Source: Haematobacter massiliensis (GTDB taxonomy: Bacteria; Pseudomonadota; Alphaproteobacteria; Rhodobacterales; Rhodobacteraceae). Taken from it: DNA of 64,000 bases. The position numbers were made by a program, and so were the translations under genes. Below are positions 46,675 to 56,601 of this stretch, piece after piece (the first letter of the stretch is position 1; every line of letters begins with the position of its first letter). The notes below the pieces were generated by a model. That model was not told the DNA's origin. It ran no database searches and saw nothing but the letters and a program-made list of their open reading frames with translations. The stretch spans positions 1 to 64,000 of the forward strand of contig NZ_JGYG01000003.1 of the NCBI RefSeq assembly GCF_000740795.1, read 5' to 3'.

Positions 46675-47775
46675 TCAGGCCGCCCGCGCGTCCGGGCGGC
46701 TGATCCTCCCGCCCGTCACCGGCCGCGGCACACCCGTTGTCATCGGCGCCGAGAGCGGCAGCCCCCGCAGCACACGAACGGCGAGGAAAGCGAAGGCCTG
46801 CGCCTCCAGCATGTCGCCGTCGAGGCCCGCCTCCTCCACCGGTGCAACGCGCGTGCCAAGCCGCTCAGCCAGCATCCGCATCAGCGTCGCATTGTGCCGC
46901 CCGCCCCCGGTCACCAGCACACGCGATACGGGCGTCGGGAAGTGCCGGGCGCCTGCCGCGACGGTTGCCGCCACCACGGCGGAGAGCGTCGCCGCTCCAT
47001 CCGCATCGGAAAGCCCTTCGACCGAGGGCAGAAGCCCGGGAAAGCCGTTCCGGTCCAGCGATTTCGGCGGCCTCTGTGCGAAATAGGGATGAGCCAGCAG
47101 CGCTGCCACCGCAGCCTCATCCACTCTGCCGGAGGCGGCGAGCGCCCCCCTTTCGTCCCGCGCCACACCCCGACGCTGGCGAAGGAAGTCGTCGATCGGA
47201 GCATTCGCCGGCCCGGTGTCAAAGGCAAGCAGGGCACCTTCGGACTCCGGCGCGGGGCGGCGCGGATCGACCCAGGTGAAATTGCCGACCCCGCCCAGGT
47301 TCAGGAAGGCCACAGGCTCCCTCTCCCCCGCCCAGCGGGCACAGGCGAAATGGAAGAAGGGTGCAAGCGGCGCCCCCTGCCCGCCTGCCGCGACATCGGC
47401 GGACCGGAAATCCCAGACCACCGGGCGTGCCAGCGCCGCCGCCAGCGCCGCGCCCGAGCCTGCCTGATGAGTGCCGCGCCCGCCGGGATCATGGGCCAGT
47501 GTCTGACCGTGGAAGCCTGCAACCTCCCCCGCCATGGGGGACATCAGAACCGCATGGGCAGTCTCCACCACCCGCGCGGCCTCCACCACCCCCGGCTCGC
47601 CGGGCCAGCGGCCGAGCGCGGCACGCAGAACGTCCCGCTCCCCCTCCGCATAGGGGCGGTAGGCGGAGGGGCCGAATGCCTCGATGCGTTCACCATCCGT
47701 CACGACCGTCGCCGCATCCACCCCGTCGAGCGAGGTTCCCGACATCGCGCCGAGCGCTGTCATCATCCGGTCCAT
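46675..47775 (-). CDS. anmK: Anhydro-N-acetylmuramic acid kinase
   Basis: Phosphorylates and hydrolyses 1,6-anhydro-MurNAc during cell-wall recycling. It is 366 residues from ATG 47775, close to the usual length of about 370. The start [17 protein letters not shown], the [14 protein letters not shown] segment, [14 protein letters not shown] and the [12 protein letters not shown] phosphate-binding motif are diagnostic. The start is supported by CGGAGGGG just upstream; in-frame ATGs at 47766 and 47805 are alternatives. It is divergent from tyrS. Confidence 0.92.
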   Translation of the reverse strand: MDRMMTALGAMSGTSLDGVDAATVVTDGERIEAFGPSAYRPYAEGERDVLRAALGRWPGEPGVVEAARVVETAHAVLMSPMAGEVAGFHGQTLAHDPGGRGTHQAGSGAALAAALARPVVWDFRSADVAAGGQGAPLAPFFHFACARWAGEREPVAFLNLGGVGNFTWVDPRRPAPESEGALLAFDTGPANAPIDDFLRQRRGVARDERGALAASGRVDEAAVAALLAHPYFAQRPPKSLDRNGFPGLLPSVEGLSDADGAATLSAVVAATVAAGARHFPTPVSRVLVTGGGRHNATLMRMLAERLGTRVAPVEEAGLDGDMLEAQAFAFLAVRVLRGLPLSAPMTTGVPRPVTGGRISRPDARAA

Positions 47776-47910
47776 GACCCCTCCGAAACCGTTCCGTCCC
47801 GCCATGACGCTTTCCCTTGCAGCCGCCCGGCGGTATAGGCGACGGCACATGGACAGGCACCACGGGGTGAGCCTTGGGCTCCATGTCAGACAAGAGAGGA
47901 TGAAAGGGCA

Positions 47911-49161
47911 ATGGCCTTCCAACCGAAATCCGATTTTCTGAGCGTCATGATCGAGCGTGGCTATGTCGCCGACTGCACTGATTATGAGGCGCTCGACGCG
48001 GCTTTGGTGAAGGGGATCGTGCCCGCCTATATCGGCTATGACGCGACGGCGGCGTCACTGCACGTGGGACACCTGCTCAACATCATGATGCTCCGCTGGC
48101 TGCAGAAGACCGGGCACAAACCGATCACGCTCATGGGCGGCGGCACCACCAAGGTGGGCGATCCGTCCTTCCGCAGCGAGGAACGCCCGCTGCTGACCCC
48201 CGAGCGGATCGACGAGAACATCGCCGGGATGAAGCAGGTATTCTCCCGCTACCTCTCCTATGGGGAGGCGGGGAACGGCGCGCTCATGCTGAACAATGCC
48301 GAGTGGCTGGACAACCTCAACTACCTCGAGTTCCTGCGGGATATCGGGCGGCATTTCTCCGTCAACCGGATGCTGTCCTTTGAATCGGTCAAGTCGCGGC
48401 TGGATAGGGAACAGTCGCTGAGCTTCCTCGAATTCAACTACATGATCCTTCAGGCCTATGACTTTCTGGAGCTGAACCGCCGGTATGGGTGTCTGCTGCA
48501 GATGGGCGGCTCGGACCAGTGGGGGAACATCATCAATGGCATCGACCTGACACGCCGGGTGATCGACAAGGAAATCTATGGCCTGACCTCCCCGCTGCTG
48601 ACGACATCGGACGGGCGGAAGATGGGCAAGTCGGCGGGCGGTGCCGTGTGGCTGAACGCGCAGATGCTTTCCCCCTACGAGTTCTGGCAGTTCTGGCGGA
48701 ATACCACGGATGCAGACGTTGCCCGGTTCCTGAAGCTCTACACCGAGCTGCCGGTCGCGGAATGTGAGCGGCTGGGCGCGCTGGCGGGGTCCGAGATCAA
48801 CGGCGCGAAGATCATCCTCGCCAATGAGGTCACCACGCTCCTGCACGGTGCGGAGGCGGCGGCGGCGGCGGAGGCCACGGCGCGCGAGGTGTTCGAGAAG
48901 GGCGGGATCGGGGACGACCTGCCGACACTCGCGCTCGAAACAGGCGAGGTGGGCGAGGGCATCACGCTGGCCCAGCTCGTCGTGCGGTCGGGGCTGGCGA
49001 AATCCGGCAAGGATGCGAAACGCCTGATCGCCGAGGGCGGCCTGCGCGTCAACGACGCGGCGGAATCCGATGCGGGGCGCATGTTCGCACCTGCCGATCT
49101 CGCGGAGCCGGTGAAACTCACCGCGGGGCGGAAGCGTCACGCGCTGGTCGTGCTGAACTGA
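47911..49161 (+). CDS. tyrS: Tyrosyl-tRNA synthetase
   Basis: A class I aminoacyl-tRNA synthetase that charges tRNA-Tyr. It is 416 residues long. The HIGH motif appears as HVGH at residues 51-54 and the KMSKS motif as KMGKS at 237-241. GGSDQWGNI between them is the tyrosine-enzyme signature. The C-terminal 80 residues form an S4 RNA-binding domain ([26 protein letters not shown]). The gene is monocistronic or leads into the TIGR01244 gene 72 bases on. Confidence 0.96.
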   Translation: MAFQPKSDFLSVMIERGYVADCTDYEALDAALVKGIVPAYIGYDATAASLHVGHLLNIMMLRWLQKTGHKPITLMGGGTTKVGDPSFRSEERPLLTPERIDENIAGMKQVFSRYLSYGEAGNGALMLNNAEWLDNLNYLEFLRDIGRHFSVNRMLSFESVKSRLDREQSLSFLEFNYMILQAYDFLELNRRYGCLLQMGGSDQWGNIINGIDLTRRVIDKEIYGLTSPLLTTSDGRKMGKSAGGAVWLNAQMLSPYEFWQFWRNTTDADVARFLKLYTELPVAECERLGALAGSEINGAKIILANEVTTLLHGAEAAAAAEATAREVFEKGGIGDDLPTLALETGEVGEGITLAQLVVRSGLAKSGKDAKRLIAEGGLRVNDAAESDAGRMFAPADLAEPVKLTAGRKRHALVVLN

Positions 49162-49233
49162 CGGGCGGAGGCTGCGGGCGTTGCGCCTGCGGCCTCCATC
49201 CGTATGCTGCGGGCAAGGATCAAGGAGAACACC

Positions 49234-49662
49234 ATGGATATCCGCGCCCTGACTGACGATTACGCCGTCTCGCCCCAGATCGACCCGTCCGACATTCCGG
49301 CGATCAAGGAGGCGGGCTATACCACCGTCATCTCCAACCGCCCGGATGGGGAGAACCCGCCGGAGCTGCGCAACGACGAGATGCGCCGCGCGGTGGAGGC
49401 AGCCGGCCTGATCTTCGTGGAAAACCCGGTGATCGGCGGCGCGCTGACCGAGGACAACGTCACGGCGCAGGCCGCCGCGCGGGATGCGGCGACAGGGCCG
49501 GTGCTGGCCTATTGCGCCTCCGGCAACCGTTCTTCCATCATGTGGGCGCTGACCGAGGCGGGCAATCTAGCCACTGATGACATCATCGCCACACCTTCGC
49601 GCTATGGTTACAATCTCGAACCCGTCCGCGGGCTGATCGACGCGCTGGCCGCGCGGAAGTGA
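49234..49662 (+). CDS. TIGR01244 family (DUF442) phosphatase/sulfurtransferase-like protein
   Basis: A 142-residue protein of the DUF442 type, related to the N-terminal domain of Blh/BLH proteins and to dual-specificity phosphatases. The catalytic-type loop CASGNRSS (Cys about residue 96, Arg 101) follows the VLAYC strand, and SPQIDPSDIPAIKEAGYTTVISNRPDGE is the family N-terminus. Some relatives act in sulfide metabolism; no such neighbours are here. An AAGGAG ribosome site six bases upstream fixes ATG 49234. The stop overlaps the next small gene. Confidence 0.87.
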   Translation: MDIRALTDDYAVSPQIDPSDIPAIKEAGYTTVISNRPDGENPPELRNDEMRRAVEAAGLIFVENPVIGGALTEDNVTAQAAARDAATGPVLAYCASGNRSSIMWALTEAGNLATDDIIATPSRYGYNLEPVRGLIDALAARK

Positions 49663-49910
49663 TCCTGCGCTTCGCCGACAGCCACGCCTATCCGGGCTGT
49701 CGAGTGACGCTGGCAGAGGCCGGGGGCGACACGCTGGCGGAGTTTTCCGACGGCAGCACCGCCCCCGCCATGGCAGAGAGGCGGGGCGCAGGGTGGGACA
49801 TTCGGATCGCGGCTTACCGGACAGCGCGGGGCACTGCGATCACCGCCAGGAACTGGCGGTTGTCCCCCGCAGGCGATGACTGGACGGTCACGGCCCGGCT
49901 CGGCGGGTGA
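49659..49910 (+). CDS. Hypothetical protein coupled to the TIGR01244 gene
   Basis: An 83-residue product from a GTG that forms a GTGA overlap with the preceding stop codon. The sequence alternates hydrophobic and polar residues in a beta-rich pattern (CRVTLAEAGGDTLAEF, WDIRIAAYRTARG, WRLSPAGDDWTVTARL). I recognise no family. Translation is supported by the coupling and codon use, not by homology. Confidence 0.5.
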   Translation: MILRFADSHAYPGCRVTLAEAGGDTLAEFSDGSTAPAMAERRGAGWDIRIAAYRTARGTAITARNWRLSPAGDDWTVTARLGG

Positions 49911-50171
49911 CGCCTTTGGCGAAGCGGAGTCATCCCGGCGCGCGCGCTTTCAGCCCTGCTCTGCCGGAGCCTGCACCAGCGGCCGGGAGCGGTTTCCGAT
50001 CAGCGTCGGGCGTCGGGCCAGGCAGGCTGCAACCTGAAACCTGTTTGCGGCAGTAGGCCCTTCAGCCATGCACGCCCAAAGCGCACACCGGCTGCTGCCG
50101 GCGGTCTCAAGATCAGCACGGGTCGCATGGGCCGGGAAGCCTGCGACCCGCTCCGTCAGTGCCCGCTCCGG
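49911..50171. other. Intergenic region between convergent genes
   Basis: A 261-base gap between the hypothetical gene and modA, which converge. I see no clear terminator, RNA gene or repeat in it. Confidence 0.4.
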
Positions 50172-50936
50172 TCAGTGCATCGACACGAAACCATGCGCTT
50201 CGAACAGCGCACGGATCGGTTCCGAGGACAGGAAGGTGACAAAGCCGTCTGCCTCTGCCGGATGGGGCGGAGCCTTCATCACGGCGATCGGATAGAAGAT
50301 CGGCGCGTGGCTTTCCGGGGGGAAGGTGGCGACGAGGGTCACCGCCTTCTGCGCGACAGCATCCGTGCCATAGGCAATACCGTAAGCCGCCTGCCCCTCG
50401 GCAACGGCGGCGACCACACCCGGTTCCGTCTCGACGATCAGCAGATGCGGCTCCACGGTCTCCCACACGCCCAGATGGCGGAGCGATTCCCGCCCGTAGG
50501 TGCCAAGCGGCAAACCCTCCGCCGCCAGCGCGACCTTGCCCTCGGCCAGTAGCTTGCCGACATCGGCATTTTCGAGCGGGGCAGGGTCAGCATGCCCCGG
50601 CCCGCCGATCAGCACGAGCGTATTGCCGAGCAGGTCGAACCGCTTGCCCTCCTTGATGAACCCGCCCGCATCCAGCAGGTCCATCGACTCCGCATCGGAG
50701 GACAGGAACACATCCACATCCGCGCCCTCCGCAACCTGCCGCGCCAGTTCCGAACTGGCCCCATAGGTGATGAGAGCACGCTCTCCGCTCACCTGCGCCC
50801 ATTCCGCGGCGGCGAGGTCGAGCGAGGGCTTGAGGCTGGTGGGCGCGAAGACCACCACCGGCTCCGCCGCGTGAACGGGCAGGCTGGCGAAGCTCAGCCC
50901 GGCGGCGAGAAATATGCGGCGTGTCAGGTCGAACAT
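50172..50936 (-). CDS. Periplasmic molybdate-binding protein (ModA family)
   Basis: A 254-residue exported solute-binding protein. The signal peptide has a twin-arginine-like start (LTRRIFLAAGLSFASLPVHA) and is cut near residue 23. The ModA fold is evident: VVVFAPTSLKPSLDLAAAEW, TYGASSELARQVAEGADVDVFLSSD, and an EPGVVAAVAEGQAAYGIAYGTDA segment. It binds molybdate or tungstate. No modB or modC gene is present on either side, so the partner permease must be elsewhere. ATG 50936 follows a GGAGGA ribosome site. Confidence 0.85.
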   Translation of the reverse strand: MFDLTRRIFLAAGLSFASLPVHAAEPVVVFAPTSLKPSLDLAAAEWAQVSGERALITYGASSELARQVAEGADVDVFLSSDAESMDLLDAGGFIKEGKRFDLLGNTLVLIGGPGHADPAPLENADVGKLLAEGKVALAAEGLPLGTYGRESLRHLGVWETVEPHLLIVETEPGVVAAVAEGQAAYGIAYGTDAVAQKAVTLVATFPPESHAPIFYPIAVMKAPPHPAEADGFVTFLSSEPIRALFEAHGFVSMH

Positions 50937-50984
50937 GGGTTCCTCCTTGGATCGGAACGAAAAGCGCGGCGAGAGCGGCGCGTG

Positions 50985-51677
50985 TCAGAGCGGCACGGGC
51001 GTCAGCACTTCCGGCTCATGCACCGTCACGCCCGGCAGACCGTCCCGCAGAACCGAGGCATCCTGCGCGAGCAGCGGAAAAGTCCGGTAATGGCTGGGCA
51101 GCACCACCGAGAAATCGAAGAATGTCTTCGCGGCATAGGCGGCGCGCGTCATGTCCATCGTGTAGTGCCCGCCCGCACAGAGAATGCCGATGTCGGGCGC
51201 ATGCAGATCCGCGATGATCTTCATGTCGGCCGTCACATCGGTATCGCCCGAGAAATAGATCGTCCGCCCTTCCCCCGCGATGACATAGCCCGATTCCGTG
51301 CCGGCATAGATCGTCTGGCCGTCGACGCTCATGGAGGAGGAATGCGTGGCATTGACCATCGTCACCTTTGCGCCGTTCAGGTCGATCGTGCCACCCTTGT
51401 TGAAGTCGATGGTTTCGCAGCCGTGGCGTTCCGCGAAGTAACCCATCAGCTCCGGGATACCGACGAGCGGAATGTCCAGTTCCTTCGCGATGGCGAGCAT
51501 GTCGCCGGTATGGTCGTTGTGGCCATGGGTCAGCACGATGTGGGTGGCGCCCCGGATGGCGTCGGCGCGCCGTCCCTCCGGGAACATCGGGTTACCGGTC
51601 AGCCACGGGTCGACCAGCAGAACCGCGCCCTCGACCTCGATGCGCCAGCCGCCATGGCCAAGCCAGATGATCTGCAT
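50985..51677 (-). CDS. UPF0173 metallo-beta-lactamase-fold hydrolase
   Basis: A 230-residue metal-dependent hydrolase. The metal motif HGHNDH is at about residues 51-56; a further His is in MVNATHSS, an Asp in IYFSGDTDVTAD, and a final His in LPSHYRTFPLL. The family start IIWLGHGGWRIE and the end are typical of UPF0173. The substrate is unknown. It lies 48 bases upstream of modA on the same strand, so the two may share a transcript. A GGAGAAA ribosome site precedes the start. Confidence 0.9.
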   Translation of the reverse strand: MQIIWLGHGGWRIEVEGAVLLVDPWLTGNPMFPEGRRADAIRGATHIVLTHGHNDHTGDMLAIAKELDIPLVGIPELMGYFAERHGCETIDFNKGGTIDLNGAKVTMVNATHSSSMSVDGQTIYAGTESGYVIAGEGRTIYFSGDTDVTADMKIIADLHAPDIGILCAGGHYTMDMTRAAYAAKTFFDFSVVLPSHYRTFPLLAQDASVLRDGLPGVTVHEPEVLTPVPL

Positions 51678-51736
51678 GGATTTCTCCTTTACTGTTCCGC
51701 CCGAAAGGTAGCCGCGCCGCGCAGGAATGGAAACGC

Positions 51737-52399
51737 ATGGACTGGAGCCAGACGATAGACGCCTATTGCGAGCGGACGGACGCCTCCTTCTGGTCCGAGC
51801 CGCTGAACGCCGTCACCAACCTTGCCTTCCTCATCACGGCCCTTGTGTCGTGGCAGAGAGTTCGGGGGGAGCGGCTGCCGCTGGCAGGTCTCCTCTGCGC
51901 GCTCCTGGCAATGATCGGCATTGGATCGTTCCTGTTTCACACTTTCGCGACCCGCTGGGCGGCGCTGGCCGATACGCTGCCGATCCTCGCCTTCATCCTC
52001 GTCTACCTGTTTGCGGCAAATCTGCATTTCCTGCGGGTCCGCTGGTTGTTTGCCCTGATCGGGATGGCAGTGTTCATCCCCTTCGCCACTCTGGTCACGC
52101 CGGTTCTGGCGCAGGTGCCGCTGCTGGGGCGATCCGCCGCCTACCTGCCAGTGCCGCTCCTGATCCTGCTCCACGCGCTCCTGCTGTGGTCCCGCGCACC
52201 GCAGACGGCCGCAGGGCTGGCTCTCGGGGCGGGCCTCCTTCTGCTGTCCCTCACCGCCCGCTCCGCCGACGGGCTGGTCTGCACCCGGCTGCCGATGGGC
52301 ACACACATGATCTGGCATATGCTCAACGCGCTGATGCTCGGCTGGATGATAGAGGTCTATCGGCGTCACATGCTTGCGGAACGGGGCCTGCCTCGCTAA
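51737..52399 (+). CDS. Ceramidase-like CREST membrane protein
   Basis: A 220-residue protein with six to seven hydrophobic helices. The CREST/alkaline-ceramidase residues are present: EPLNAVTNLAFL (with Glu/Asn) near residue 21, GSFLFHTFATRWAALAD (Ser, His and Asp of the metal site) near residue 58, and a late GTHMIWHMLNA with two His. Such proteins hydrolyse amide bonds of ceramides in eukaryotes; bacterial members are of unknown function and may act on other N-acyl lipids, such as ornithine lipids. It is divergent from the UPF0173 gene. Confidence 0.82.
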   Translation: MDWSQTIDAYCERTDASFWSEPLNAVTNLAFLITALVSWQRVRGERLPLAGLLCALLAMIGIGSFLFHTFATRWAALADTLPILAFILVYLFAANLHFLRVRWLFALIGMAVFIPFATLVTPVLAQVPLLGRSAAYLPVPLLILLHALLLWSRAPQTAAGLALGAGLLLLSLTARSADGLVCTRLPMGTHMIWHMLNALMLGWMIEVYRRHMLAERGLPR

Positions 52400-52429
52400 A
52401 CGATCCCGGTCCTGACGCGGAGACATCCC

Positions 52430-52717
52430 ATGTCCATCGACACCGATACCGCGCGCCGCGTGGCGCATCTCGCCCGTATCCGGGTGGAGGAGACCGACCT
52501 GCCCGGGCTGGCGCAGGAACTGTCGAACATCCTCACCTTCATGGAACAGCTCAATGAAGTGGATGTGGAGGGCGTGGAGCCGATGACCTCGGTCACGCCC
52601 ATGCGGCTCAAGCGCCGCCAGGACGTGGTGACGGAAGGGGAGATGCAGGACAAGATCCTCGCCAATGCCCCCGATGCCCGTGAAGGATTCTTTGCCGTGC
52701 CGAAGGTGGTGGAATGA
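52430..52717 (+). CDS. gatC: Asp/Glu-tRNA amidotransferase subunit C
   Basis: A small, 95-residue subunit of the GatCAB complex that converts misacylated Glu-tRNA-Gln and Asp-tRNA-Asn. The helical start [15 protein letters not shown] and the centre [25 protein letters not shown] are characteristic. Its stop overlaps the gatA start (ATGA), ensuring matched synthesis. Confidence 0.94.
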   Translation: MSIDTDTARRVAHLARIRVEETDLPGLAQELSNILTFMEQLNEVDVEGVEPMTSVTPMRLKRRQDVVTEGEMQDKILANAPDAREGFFAVPKVVE

Positions 52718-54201
52718 CCGAAGTCCTGCCGAACCGTCTGACCATCGCCGATGCGCGCGACGCGCTCCGCAAGGGCGACATCACCTCCGTCGAACTCACG
52801 GAATCCTGTCTTGAGGCCATTGCCGCAGCCGGGCCGCTGAACGCCTTTGTCCACACCACGCCGGAGATCGCGCTCCACCGCGCGACGGAGGCCGATAAAC
52901 GGCTGGCTGGCGGCGATGCGCCCGACATGTGCGGGATCCCGATCGGCGTGAAGGATCTGTTCTGCACCGAGGGCGTCGCCTCGCAGGCCGCCTCGCGCAT
53001 TCTGGAGGGCTTCCGCCCGGGCTACGAATCGACCGTCACGCAGCAGCTGCGCGACGCGGGCGCGGTGATGCTCGGCAAGCTGAACATGGACGAGTTCGCC
53101 ATGGGCAGCTCCAATGAAACCTCCGTCTACGGCGATGTGGTGAACCCCTGGAAGGCGGACGACCGCGCCCTGACGCCGGGCGGCTCCTCCGGCGGTTCCG
53201 CGGCGGCTGTGGCGGCTGACCTCTGCCTCGGCGCCACGGGGACGGATACCGGCGGCTCCATCCGCCAGCCTGCCGCCTTTACCGGTATCGTGGGGATCAA
53301 GCCGACCTACGGGCGCTGCTCCCGCTGGGGCACCATCGCCTTCGCCTCCTCGCTCGATCAGGCCGGGCCGATGACCAAGACCGTGCGCGACGCGGCGATC
53401 ATGCTGGAGGCCATGTCGGGGCCGGATGCGAAGGACTCGACCTCCGCAGACCTCGCCGTGCCGAATTTCGAGGCCGCGCTCACCGGCGATATCCGGGGCA
53501 AGCGCATCGGCATTCCGCGCGAATACCGCATGGACGGCATGCCGGATGAGATCGAGGCGCTCTGGAAGCAGGGCACCGAAATGCTCCGCGACGCGGGAGC
53601 GGAGATCGTGGACATCTCGCTCCCCCATACGAAATACGCGCTGCCCGCCTATTACGTGATCGCGCCGGCGGAGGCCTCCTCCAACCTCGCGCGATATGAC
53701 GGCGTGCGCTATGGCCACCGGGCAAAGCTCGGGCCGGGCGAAGGCATCGTGCAGATGTACGAAAAGACCCGTGCCGAAGGTTTCGGCAAGGAAGTCCAGC
53801 GGCGCGTGATGGTCGGCACCTATGTGCTCTCCGCCGGCTTCTACGACGCCTATTACAACCGCGCCCGCAAGGTCCGTGCGATGATAAAGCATGACTTCGA
53901 CGTGGTCTTCGGCGACGGGATCGACGCGATCCTGACACCGGCCACGCCATCTGCGGCATTCGGTCTGGGTGAAATGGCCGATGCGGATCCGGTAAAGATG
54001 TATCTCAACGACGTCTTTACCGTTACGGTCAACCTCGCAGGGCTTCCCGGAATTTCGGTGCCCGCGGGGCTGGACCGGCAGGGTCTGCCGCTGGGCCTAC
54101 AGCTCATCGGCAGACCGTGGGAAGAGGGTGAACTTCTGAATGCGGCCTTCGCACTGGAGACCGCTGCAGGATTCGTTTCCAAGCCCGCGAAATGGTGGTA
54201 A
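52714..54201 (+). CDS. gatA: Asp/Glu-tRNA amidotransferase subunit A
   Basis: The glutaminase subunit of GatCAB, an amidase-signature enzyme of 495 residues. The Ser-cisSer-Lys triad can be placed: Lys in [12 protein letters not shown] (about residue 78), and the Gly/Ser-rich block [36 protein letters not shown] (about 150-190), holding both Ser. [12 protein letters not shown] precedes it. gatB is not in this window. Confidence 0.95.
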   Translation: MTEVLPNRLTIADARDALRKGDITSVELTESCLEAIAAAGPLNAFVHTTPEIALHRATEADKRLAGGDAPDMCGIPIGVKDLFCTEGVASQAASRILEGFRPGYESTVTQQLRDAGAVMLGKLNMDEFAMGSSNETSVYGDVVNPWKADDRALTPGGSSGGSAAAVAADLCLGATGTDTGGSIRQPAAFTGIVGIKPTYGRCSRWGTIAFASSLDQAGPMTKTVRDAAIMLEAMSGPDAKDSTSADLAVPNFEAALTGDIRGKRIGIPREYRMDGMPDEIEALWKQGTEMLRDAGAEIVDISLPHTKYALPAYYVIAPAEASSNLARYDGVRYGHRAKLGPGEGIVQMYEKTRAEGFGKEVQRRVMVGTYVLSAGFYDAYYNRARKVRAMIKHDFDVVFGDGIDAILTPATPSAAFGLGEMADADPVKMYLNDVFTVTVNLAGLPGISVPAGLDRQGLPLGLQLIGRPWEEGELLNAAFALETAAGFVSKPAKWW

Positions 54202-54229
54202 AGCGCTAGAAAATCAAATGGGTTGCCCG

Positions 54230-54832
54230 ATGCGCCTTACCTTTGCTGTCCTTGCTCTCTCGGCCCTTGCTGCCTGCTCCTCCGAAGGGAGTTATCAGGA
54301 ATACATGCACATGCGAGAGGGAGGCGCGGCCGGCGCTGCTCCCGGCAGTGCGATCGCAGGGCCGTCGGTCTCGTCCTCCTCGCTGGGCGCGCCGGCCGCT
54401 ACTTATGGCGCCACGGAACCCGCGCAGGAGCGCGCGGCCGTGTTCACCGGCATTTCCGACGAGCAGAGCTTCGCCGCCGTCCGTTCGCGCGAAACGATCG
54501 AGAGCGACAAGGCCCGGATCGAGGCCAACGCCCGCAGCTACCAGCAGGTCGCGGCCGTTCCCCTGCCCCAGCGCACCAACACCGGGCCGAATATCGTGGC
54601 CTATGCGCTCCAGACCACCAACAACGTGGGAGAGCAGCGTTACAGCCGGGTGAACCCGTTCCGGGGCAATATGAACGCCAGCGCCTGCGCGCGCTATGCC
54701 TCGCCGGATCTCGCCCAGCAGGCGTTCCTTGAGGCGGGTGGCCCGGAAAACGACCGGCGCAGCCTTGATCCCGATGGCGACGGTTTCGCCTGCGACTGGG
54801 ATCCGACGCCCTTCCGCAACGCGATGCGCTGA
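54230..54832 (+). CDS. Lipoprotein with Excalibur-like C-terminal domain
   Basis: A 200-residue exported lipoprotein: signal sequence RLTFAVLALSALAAC with a LAAC lipobox at about residues 12-15, a Ser/Ala/Gly-rich linker, and a C-terminal region with CARYASPDLAQQAFL...DPDGDGFACDWDPTPF. The DxDxDG and paired Cys residues match the Excalibur calcium-binding motif. The function is unknown; attachment to the envelope is inferred. An in-frame ATG at 54218 is an alternative start; neither has a clear ribosome site. It lies between gatA and the amidase gene. Confidence 0.75.
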   Translation: MRLTFAVLALSALAACSSEGSYQEYMHMREGGAAGAAPGSAIAGPSVSSSSLGAPAATYGATEPAQERAAVFTGISDEQSFAAVRSRETIESDKARIEANARSYQQVAAVPLPQRTNTGPNIVAYALQTTNNVGEQRYSRVNPFRGNMNASACARYASPDLAQQAFLEAGGPENDRRSLDPDGDGFACDWDPTPFRNAMR

Positions 54833-54835
54833 GCC

Positions 54836-55507
54836 GTGGCCTCGCCGAACTTCGGCGAGCGCCGGGACGGCGCGCGGCCCGACCTGGTGGTGATCCACTA
54901 CACCGCGATGGCCGATTGCCGCGCGGCGGCGGCGCGGCTGTGCGATCCTGCGGCGGAAGTGTCGGCCCACTGGCTGATCGGCAAGGACGGCACAACGCTG
55001 CCGCTGGTGGAGGAGAGCCGCAGGGCATGGCACGCGGGGGCCGGCCAATGGGGCGCCGTGACCGACGTGAACTCGCGCTCCATCGGCATCGAGCTCGACA
55101 ATACCGGCGCGGAGCCGTTCTCCGCCCCGCTGATGACATCGCTGGAGCGGCTCCTGGCCGATATCCTCGACAGATGGGCCATTCCCCCGGAGCGGGTGAT
55201 TGCCCATTCCGACATGGCACCCGCCCGGAAGATCGACCCCGGTCCCCGGTTCGACTGGCGGCGGCTTGCCCTGTCCGGCCTGTCGGTCTGGCCAGAAGCG
55301 CCGGATGACGCGCCGGGTCAGGACAGGCCGCTTGCCGCCTCTCTCCGTGCCTTTGGCTACCCGGACGGAGATGAGGCACTGCTCCTCTCCGCCTTCCGGC
55401 TTCGCTTCCGCCCCTGGGCTGACGGACCTGCCGACCGTGTGGATGCGGCATTGGCGGCCGACCTCGCCCGTCGCTTTCCCGTTGACCGGGCGCGGGGGAG
55501 CGTCTAG
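54836..55507 (+). CDS. N-acetylmuramoyl-L-alanine amidase (AmpD/AmiD type)
   Basis: A 223-residue amidase_2 enzyme that cleaves MurNAc-L-Ala bonds in wall fragments. Zinc ligands can be placed: His in LVVIHYTAM near residue 21, His in RVIAHSDMAPARKIDPGPRFDW (with the catalytic Lys and Asp), and another in AWHAGAG. There is no signal peptide, which favours the cytoplasmic AmpD-like role in recycling; anmK in this window belongs to the same pathway. It starts with GTG three bases after the lipoprotein stop and ends just before rnpB. Confidence 0.88.
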   Translation: MASPNFGERRDGARPDLVVIHYTAMADCRAAAARLCDPAAEVSAHWLIGKDGTTLPLVEESRRAWHAGAGQWGAVTDVNSRSIGIELDNTGAEPFSAPLMTSLERLLADILDRWAIPPERVIAHSDMAPARKIDPGPRFDWRRLALSGLSVWPEAPDDAPGQDRPLAASLRAFGYPDGDEALLLSAFRLRFRPWADGPADRVDAALAADLARRFPVDRARGSV

Positions 55508-55517
55508 CTCTCTCCCC

Positions 55518-55902
55518 GCGCGGATGGCCGGATGACCGCGGGGGCCGCAAGGCCCGCGAGGAAAGTCCGGACTCCATGAAGCAACGGTGCCGGGTAACGC
55601 CCGGCCGGGGCAACCCGAGGGAAAGCGCCACAGAGAACAGACCGCCCGCGGTTCGCCGCTGGCAAGGGTGAAACGGTGGGGTAAGAGCCCACCGCGGGAC
55701 TGGCAACAGGACCGGCTTGGCAAGCCCCACCGGGAGCAATGCCGAATAGGGGCCTCGCGCCTTCCGCTTCGGCGGAGGCAGGGACGCTTCAGCCCGGAGG
55801 CCCGGGTTGGCAGCTTGAGCCCGGAGGTAACTCCGGGCCTAGAGGAATGGTCATCCAGGGGGTTCGCCCCCGGACAAAATCCGGCTTACAGGCCATCCGC
55901 GC
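55518..55902 (+). ncRNA. rnpB: RNase P RNA component (class A)
   Basis: The catalytic RNA that matures tRNA 5' ends. P1 pairs GCGCGGATGGCC at the start with GGCCATCCGCGC at the end. The conserved GAGGAAAGTCCGGACTCC (CR I) is near 55558-55575, ACAGAGAACAGAC is near 55631, AGAGGAATGGTCATC is near 55842, and GACAAAATCCGGCTTACAG (CR V) is at the 3' end. The length of about 385 nt is normal for alphaproteobacteria. Confidence 0.95.
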
Positions 55903-55971
55903 ATACAGACCAGGGGTCATCAGGCCCCGAGAGCCGGAAAGGACACGCCCGTGGACGAATCGGAGCATGCC

Positions 55972-56535
55972 ATGACAGACGACCGGACGCAGAAACAACG
56001 TATGCTGGCGGGAGACCTCTATCTGGCGAACGATCCCGAGCTTGTGGCCGAACATCTTTCTGCGCAGCACCTGCTTTCAAGCTTCAACGCCAGTGCGCCG
56101 GACGAAACCGCCGTGAGAGACCGGTTGCTGTCCCGGCTGTTCGGCCATTGGGGCGATGGCGCGGTCCTGAAGCCCGCCTTCCGCTGCGATTATGGCATTC
56201 ACATCTCCATCGGGGCGCGCAGCTTCGTGAATTACGACTGCGTCTTTCTGGACTGCAACCGGATTGAGATCGGGGAAGAAGTGCAAATCGGCCCCGGTGT
56301 GCACATCTATACGGCGACCCATCCGCTCGAGGCCACCACCCGGCGCTCCGGCCTCGAATCGGCCCTGCCCGTGCGGGTGGGAGACGGCGCCTGGATCGGC
56401 GGAGGCAGCATCCTCTGCCCCGGCGTAACGGTGGGCGAGAATACCGTTATCGGTGCAGGCAGCGTGGTGACGCGCGATCTGCCCGGCGGAGTGCTCGCGG
56501 TCGGCAACCCCTGCCGCGTCGTGCGGTCGATTTAG
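55972..56535 (+). CDS. Sugar O-acetyltransferase (maltose/galactoside acetyltransferase type)
   Basis: A 187-residue left-handed beta-helix acetyltransferase. The N-terminal maltose-acetyltransferase domain (KQRMLAGDLYLANDPELVAE) is followed by hexapeptide repeats, with YGIHISIGARSFVNYDCVFLD, the catalytic His in YTATHPLE, and GDGAWIGGGSILCPGVTVGENTVIGAGSVVTRD. It transfers acetyl from acetyl-CoA to a sugar hydroxyl; the physiological acceptor is unknown. ATG 55972 has GGAG six bases before it. A GTG at 55951 is possible but less good. Confidence 0.9.
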   Translation: MTDDRTQKQRMLAGDLYLANDPELVAEHLSAQHLLSSFNASAPDETAVRDRLLSRLFGHWGDGAVLKPAFRCDYGIHISIGARSFVNYDCVFLDCNRIEIGEEVQIGPGVHIYTATHPLEATTRRSGLESALPVRVGDGAWIGGGSILCPGVTVGENTVIGAGSVVTRDLPGGVLAVGNPCRVVRSI

Positions 56536-56601
56536 AATCGTTCCAGAAATCTTGACTTTCCCGGTCGGAATCGACATCTTGGCGGCAACAGGAGACAGCC
56601 C

